DNA of 9,345 bases from an uncultured Erysipelotrichaceae bacterium (GTDB lineage: Bacteria; Bacillota_I; Bacilli_A; RF39; UBA660). The stretch spans positions 1 through 9,345 of the forward strand of contig CACZQD010000060.1 of NCBI GenBank assembly GCA_902783215.1, in the 5' to 3' direction. A program made the translations under genes and the position numbers. Positions 5,149-9,345 of the stretch are shown piece by piece (within the stretch, counting starts at the first letter, position 1; the number at the start of each line of letters is the position of its first letter). A model generated the notes under the pieces. That model made no database searches. It was given only the letters and a program-made list of their open reading frames with translations, and was not told the DNA's origin.

Positions 5149-7647
5149 AATATTATCTAAAAAGTCATCAATAGTCATAATACGTTCATCTACTTGACTA
5201 AGATCTACTTCTTCTTTTTTCTCTACTACAACTTCTTCTTTTTTAGGATCAACTAAACTTGTTTCAATAAATATATCATCTATTACATTTTTAGTAATGC
5301 TTGATCCGGTTGAATATCTATCGACAATTGGCAAATCCGTTACTTTTATATAGTCTATAGTATCCTTACTTTTTAATCCAATGATACTTTTTGTTGATAC
5401 TACAAAGCTATTTATAATATAATATGGGTTTGTTTTTACATCTCTAATTACTAACACTCCTTTACGAGCTCTAGATGTTTTTTCAAATTCTGATAATTTT
5501 ACTCTTTTACCAGTTCCTTTAGTAGTAATTAAACTTAAGTAATCTTCACCATTAATAATATTACCACTTACAACAAAGTCATCTTTAAGTTTAATAGCTT
5601 TAACTCCACTACCTTTTGTTCCAATTACTGGTATTTCATCAATATTATAACGTAATCCATAACCTTGATGAGTAGTAATGAATACTTCGGTTCCGACTTT
5701 TGCAGACACACTTACTACTTTATCATCACCTTTTAATTTCATTGAACTTATTGGTTTATTATAACGTGTAACTTTATAATCACTTAATAATGTACGTTTA
5801 ACCATTCCATCACGTGAGAATAAAGTAATATATTGTTTTGATTCAAAATCTGTCACTGGAATACAAGATATAACATTGTCATCAGAACTTACTTTTATTA
5901 TATTACTAATATGTTTGCCCATATCTTTCCATTTTAAATCAGGTAATTCATAAACCGGTACATATAAATAATTTCCATTATCTGTAAAAATTAAAATTGT
6001 ATCTAATGTATTTAAGTTATAAATACCAATTGGATAATCGCCTTCTTTTAATGTAGTTGTAGCATCTGATGCTTTATAACTACGAAGAGATGTTCTTTTC
6101 ACATATCCATCTTTAGTTACCATAACAACACAATCTTCTTTTGGAATCATAGCTGTTGTATCTATTTTTATTTCTTCTACTTCATCTTGAATTTGAGTAC
6201 GTCTTTCTTCACTATAGTTCTTTTTAATGCCTCTTAATTCTTCTTTCATTACGTGTTTTAACTTTTCTTCATCTGCTAAAATTGCTTCTAATCCACGAAT
6301 TATTTTAGCTAAATTTGCAGCTTCTGTTTCTAATTCAACAATATCAGTATTAGTTAAACGATAAAGTTGTAGAGTAACAATTGCGTCAGCTTGTTTTTCC
6401 GTAAAAGAAAACTCTTTAACTAAATTCTTTATTGCATCACTTTTATTTTTTGAAGCTCTAATAACTTTAATTACTTCATCTAAAATACTAATAGCTTTAA
6501 TTAAACCTTCTACAATATGCATTCTCGCTTTTGCATGAGATAAATCAAAATTCGTTCTAGCAGTAATAACTTCTTTTTGGTGAGCAATATAAGCATCTAA
6601 TATAGGAATAATTCCCAAAGTCATTGGACGTTGATTAACAATAGCGACCATATTATAACTATAACTTATTTGCATATCTGTATTTTTAAGCAAATAATTA
6701 ATAATTAATTCAGAATTAGCACCACTTTTTAAATCAATAACAATTCGGCAAGGATCTTCTCTATCAGATTCATCTCTAACCTCCGATATTCCTTCTATTT
6801 TTTTATCAATGCGAATTTCATCTATTTTTCTAACTAAACTTGCTTTATTTACTTCAAAAGGAATTTCTTCTATTACTATTTGTTCTTTATTCTTATTTTT
6901 AACTACTTCAAATTTAGATTTAACAATTACTTTTCCTTTTCCCGTTGTAAAAGCATCAATAATAGCTTTTTTTCCACATGCAATAGCTCCAGTTGGAAAA
7001 TCTGGACCTTTAACTATATCTAATATAGTTTCTAAACGGCAATTTGGGCTCTCAATTCTTTTAATAGTTGCATCAATAATTTCACCTAAATTATGAGGTG
7101 GAATATTTGTTGCATATCCCGCACTAATACCTGTTGAACCATTTACAAGCAGATTTGGAAATTTAGCTGGTAAAACAGTTGGTTCTACAGCAGTATCATC
7201 ATAAGTTGGTGTCCATTTAATTGTATCTTTATCGATATCTTTAAGCATTTCATTACTGATTTTAGCAAGTCGTGCTTCAGTATAACGCATTGCTGCTGGA
7301 CTATCCCCATCCATTGATCCATTATTACCATGCATATCAATATAAACTGCATTTTGTTTCCACCACTGGCTCATACGCACCATTGCTTCATAAATTGAAG
7401 AATCTCCATGTGGATGGTATTGACCCATTACATTACCAACAGTTTTAGCAGATTTTTTATATGGTTTATCATAAGTATTTTTGTCACGATACATTGCATA
7501 TAAAATTCTTCTTTGAACTGGTTTTAATCCATCACGAACATCTGGTAAAGCACGATCTTGAATAATTGTTTTTGCATATCTACCAAATCGTTCTCCCATG
7601 ATTTCTTCTAATGAATAATCATATATTTTTTTTAATATTTCTTGCAT
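5140..7647 (-). CDS. parC: DNA topoisomerase IV subunit A
   Basis: 835 residues. ParC with ParE forms topoisomerase IV, which cuts both strands and passes a duplex to decatenate daughter chromosomes. ATG 7647 is chosen because GGGTGG (7652-7657) sits just upstream and the family start MQEILKKIYDYSLEE follows; an in-frame ATG at 7671 would overlap the preceding gene and lacks a site. The breakage-reunion domain spans about 1-490, with the catalytic tyrosine Y122 in AMRYTEARL beside R121. The quinolone-determining stretch HPHGDSSIYEAM carries S83 and E87, the residues equivalent to the usual resistance positions Ser80 and Glu84 of S. aureus GrlA, both unaltered. The C-terminal beta-pinwheel starts near 504 with repeats such as VMVTKDGYVKRTS and TLFSRDGMVKRTLLSDY. 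There is no QRRGGKG GyrA box, which supports ParC over GyrA. A charged tail (about 798-835) ends the protein. It is last in its operon. Confidence 0.95.
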   Translation of the reverse strand: MQEILKKIYDYSLEEIMGERFGRYAKTIIQDRALPDVRDGLKPVQRRILYAMYRDKNTYDKPYKKSAKTVGNVMGQYHPHGDSSIYEAMVRMSQWWKQNAVYIDMHGNNGSMDGDSPAAMRYTEARLAKISNEMLKDIDKDTIKWTPTYDDTAVEPTVLPAKFPNLLVNGSTGISAGYATNIPPHNLGEIIDATIKRIESPNCRLETILDIVKGPDFPTGAIACGKKAIIDAFTTGKGKVIVKSKFEVVKNKNKEQIVIEEIPFEVNKASLVRKIDEIRIDKKIEGISEVRDESDREDPCRIVIDLKSGANSELIINYLLKNTDMQISYSYNMVAIVNQRPMTLGIIPILDAYIAHQKEVITARTNFDLSHAKARMHIVEGLIKAISILDEVIKVIRASKNKSDAIKNLVKEFSFTEKQADAIVTLQLYRLTNTDIVELETEAANLAKIIRGLEAILADEEKLKHVMKEELRGIKKNYSEERRTQIQDEVEEIKIDTTAMIPKEDCVVMVTKDGYVKRTSLRSYKASDATTTLKEGDYPIGIYNLNTLDTILIFTDNGNYLYVPVYELPDLKWKDMGKHISNIIKVSSDDNVISCIPVTDFESKQYITLFSRDGMVKRTLLSDYKVTRYNKPISSMKLKGDDKVVSVSAKVGTEVFITTHQGYGLRYNIDEIPVIGTKGSGVKAIKLKDDFVVSGNIINGEDYLSLITTKGTGKRVKLSEFEKTSRARKGVLVIRDVKTNPYYIINSFVVSTKSIIGLKSKDTIDYIKVTDLPIVDRYSTGSSITKNVIDDIFIETSLVDPKKEEVVVEKKEEVDLSQVDERIMTIDDFLDNIEK

Positions 7648-7651
7648 ATAA

Positions 7652-7657
7652 CCACCC
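7652..7657 (-). promoter_or_regulatory. Ribosome binding site deciding the parC start
   Basis: GGGTGG on the - strand lies four bases after its last G to ATG 7647 and directly abuts the TAA stop of the preceding gene (7658-7660), so re-initiation or coupling is likely. It favours ATG 7647 over the upstream ATG 7671. Confidence 0.65.
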
Positions 7658-8329
7658 TTATAAAGCATCAATAAATGCTTTTATTATTTTTTTGTTATCT
7701 AAATCATAATCATACATAATTTCTGGATGCCATTGTATTCCTATAACAAACTTTTTATTTGGATCCTCAACAGCTTCAATATATCCATCTTCACTATAAG
7801 CTGTTTCTTGTAAATTATTAGTCTTTTCAATATGATAATTGTGATAACTATTTACCTCAATTTCTTCTTTACCGATTATTTGATAAAGTTTACTGTTTTT
7901 ATCTATCTTAACTTTATGAGCATAATCAACTTTTTTCTTATAGTGATTATCATTATCATTTAAAATAGGTTTTAATCCATTATCACAACTTACCATAACT
8001 TGCATACCCATACATATTCCTAATATAGCTTTATTTTGGGAATAAGCATACTTATAAATAAATTGATCATAATCATACCATCTATCCCCACCAGGTATGA
8101 TGATACCATCACATTCATCAATAATATTTTTTAAATATTCTTTCTCATTATCATTTAAATGTCCAATATCTTGACCACTTGTTTTATAATAATCTTTTAA
8201 TTGTGGAGGTAATATCATAAATGGTAAACAATTATTTTCAAAACAAATTAATCGATAGTTTTCAAACATATACATAGCTGAACGATCCCAAAAGCTACCT
8301 GTTCTAGCTACTATACCTACTTTTTTCAT
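7658..8329 (-). CDS. Peptidase C26 / class I glutamine amidotransferase-like hydrolase (gamma-glutamyl-GABA hydrolase family)
   Basis: 223 residues, cytoplasmic. The family (PuuD-like, peptidase C26) hydrolyses gamma-glutamyl amide bonds such as gamma-glutamyl-GABA; the true substrate here is unknown. Motifs fit a complete catalytic triad: PGG at 79-81 (oxyanion region), the nucleophile C106 in GICMGMQ, and H201 with E203 in QWHPE. VNSYHNYHI (159-167) corresponds to the usual VNS-x-HHQ stretch of the family. At 223 residues it is somewhat shorter than PuuD (about 250). It is set between parE and parC: TGA of parE, one TTT codon, then this ATG, and its ribosome binding site AGGGTGA (8333-8339) overlaps the parE stop. 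It is therefore almost certainly co-transcribed and coupled with the topoisomerase genes, although no functional link is known. Polyamine genes that would define PuuD are absent from the window. Confidence 0.88.
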   Translation of the reverse strand: MKKVGIVARTGSFWDRSAMYMFENYRLICFENNCLPFMILPPQLKDYYKTSGQDIGHLNDNEKEYLKNIIDECDGIIIPGGDRWYDYDQFIYKYAYSQNKAILGICMGMQVMVSCDNGLKPILNDNDNHYKKKVDYAHKVKIDKNSKLYQIIGKEEIEVNSYHNYHIEKTNNLQETAYSEDGYIEAVEDPNKKFVIGIQWHPEIMYDYDLDNKKIIKAFIDAL

Positions 8330-8332
8330 AAA

Positions 8333-9345
8333 TCACCCTATTTGATAATTATCTTCTAAAGAAAATTCAACATTTTCCTCAATCCACTGTTTACGAGGCT
8401 CAACCTTATCTCCCATTAAAATACTAACTCTTTTTTCAGCTAAAGCAACATCATTAATATTAACTTTAACTAAACTACGTTTGTCAGGATCCATAGTTGT
8501 TTCCCAAAGTTGATCAGCATTCATCTCTCCTAAACCTTTATATCGCTGTGTTTCTAATTTAACTTTACTATTACTTATTATTTCTGCACGTTCTTCATCA
8601 GTCCATGCATAATACGTCGTATTTTTATTAAATAATTTGTAAAGTGGAGGCATAGCTATGTAAAGTTTACCTGCCTCAATTAAAGGTTTCATATAGCGAT
8701 AGAAGAAAGTGATTAAAAGAATTTGAATATGAGCTCCATCATCATCGGCATCGGTCATAATAATAACCTTATCATAATTGGAATCTTTAACTTCAAAATC
8801 ACTACCAACTCCTGCGCCCACTGTATGTATAATTGTATTAATTTCTTCATTTTTAAAAATTTCTTCTAATTTAGTTCTTTCACAATTTAATACTTTACCA
8901 CGCAAAGGTAAAATAGCTTGGAATTTACGATCTCTTCCTTGTTTTGCTGAACCACCTGCTGAATCACCTTCGACTAAGAATAATTCATTTTTCTTTGGAT
9001 TTTTAGTTTGAGCAGGAGTTAATTTTCCTGATAATGCATTTTCTTTTTTATTAGCTGATTTACCATTTCTAGCTGCATCACGAGCTTTTCTAGCTGCTTC
9101 ACGAACGGTTTTACTCTTAACCATTTTCTCAACTATTTTAGTAGCTATTTCCTTATTTTCTTCTAAGAAGAACTTAACTTTTTCATATACTAAGCCTTCA
9201 ACTACAGTTTTTGCAATTGGAGTACCTAATTTACCTTTAGTTTGTCCTTCAAATTGTAATAAGGCTTCTGGTATTTGAACACTTATTATAGCAGTTAGTC
9301 CCTCTCTTACGTCACTTCCTTCAAAGTTTTTATCTTTCCCTTTTA
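8333..9345 (-). CDS. parE: DNA topoisomerase IV subunit B, 3' part (5' end outside window)
   Basis: The frame is open to the window edge, giving 336 residues; the ATG at 9124 is internal, since upstream codons read family sequence (SDVREGLTAIISVQIPEALL). ParE is the ATPase subunit of topoisomerase IV. Visible in order: the end of the transducer domain with the QTK loop that contacts ATP (QTKGKLGTP, about 34-42 of the fragment); the TOPRIM domain with EGDSAGGSA (glutamate at about 125) and the metal-binding TDADDDGAH (about 197); and the C-terminal QRYKGLGEMNADQLWETTMD (about 266-285). PLRGKVLN followed by GAGVGSDF, together with parC in the same operon, favours ParE over GyrB. It ends in TGA with the next gene starting one codon later in the same frame. 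The GHKL ATP-binding domain and the operon promoter lie beyond the window. Confidence 0.95.
   Translation of the reverse strand, partial: KGKDKNFEGSDVREGLTAIISVQIPEALLQFEGQTKGKLGTPIAKTVVEGLVYEKVKFFLEENKEIATKIVEKMVKSKTVREAARKARDAARNGKSANKKENALSGKLTPAQTKNPKKNELFLVEGDSAGGSAKQGRDRKFQAILPLRGKVLNCERTKLEEIFKNEEINTIIHTVGAGVGSDFEVKDSNYDKVIIMTDADDDGAHIQILLITFFYRYMKPLIEAGKLYIAMPPLYKLFNKNTTYYAWTDEERAEIISNSKVKLETQRYKGLGEMNADQLWETTMDPDKRSLVKVNINDVALAEKRVSILMGDKVEPRKQWIEENVEFSLEDNYQIG

Noticed and set aside
6809..7096. Open + strand frame opposite parC, and a similar one at 8778-9011 opposite parE
   Set aside because: Both lie antisense to highly conserved topoisomerase domains and carry no recognisable motifs.
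8330..8335. Mycoplasma code (TGA as Trp) giving a true ParE-C26 fusion
   Set aside because: All Trp codons in the recognised proteins are TGG, full-length frames of normal family size result under the standard code, and the C26 gene has its own ribosome binding site and start.
1..9345. CRISPR array, tRNA or rRNA genes, complete insertion sequence
   Set aside because: No regularly spaced direct repeats, no cloverleaf with a T-loop signature, no transposase frame and no terminal inverted repeats were found on reading both strands.

Overview
The window is very AT-rich, with short gaps between genes, tight operons and Shine-Dalgarno sites mostly of the GGTG type. ParC, ParE, GalE, diacylglycerol kinase and a MvaI/BcnI-type nuclease all look Firmicutes/Mollicutes-like. 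Tryptophan is written TGG throughout and TGA ends parE, so the standard bacterial code applies, not the Mycoplasma code. The best guess is a low-GC Bacilli or Mollicutes-related, possibly gut-associated lineage. That is inference from sequence style, not a proven placement.

Layout. Positions 1-338 (+) hold the C-terminal coiled coil of a protein that resembles the tail of MobV/Pre plasmid mobilization proteins. It ends in a bidirectional terminator shared with a convergent unknown gene (356-1798, -), which encodes 480 residues with four degenerate motifs and a cysteine cluster. A divergent intergenic region (1799-2112) follows. It carries a promoter in each direction and, on the + strand, a candidate structured RNA of about 170-180 nt. 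Just downstream is a MvaI/BcnI-type restriction endonuclease gene (2113-2616, +) with an intact active site but an apparently missing C-terminal third, no visible ribosome binding site and no partner methyltransferase in the window. Positions 1-2616 look like accessory DNA.

From 2700 to the end all genes are on the minus strand and look like core chromosome. One unit runs dagK-like lipid kinase, galE, then a four-helix membrane protein. It has its own promoter (about 5107-5112) and ends at a terminator (2635-2674). Upstream of it lies parE (5' end outside the window), a peptidase C26 class I glutamine amidotransferase-like gene, and parC, ending at a terminator that overlaps the parC stop codon (5125-5148).

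ParE and ParC form topoisomerase IV, which unlinks daughter chromosomes. The C26 gene sits between them with almost no spacing and is probably co-transcribed. The dagK-galE-membrane protein unit is compatible with membrane lipid or glycolipid and sugar-nucleotide metabolism. The most interesting object is the structured RNA at about 1902-2080 and its relation to the truncated restriction gene.
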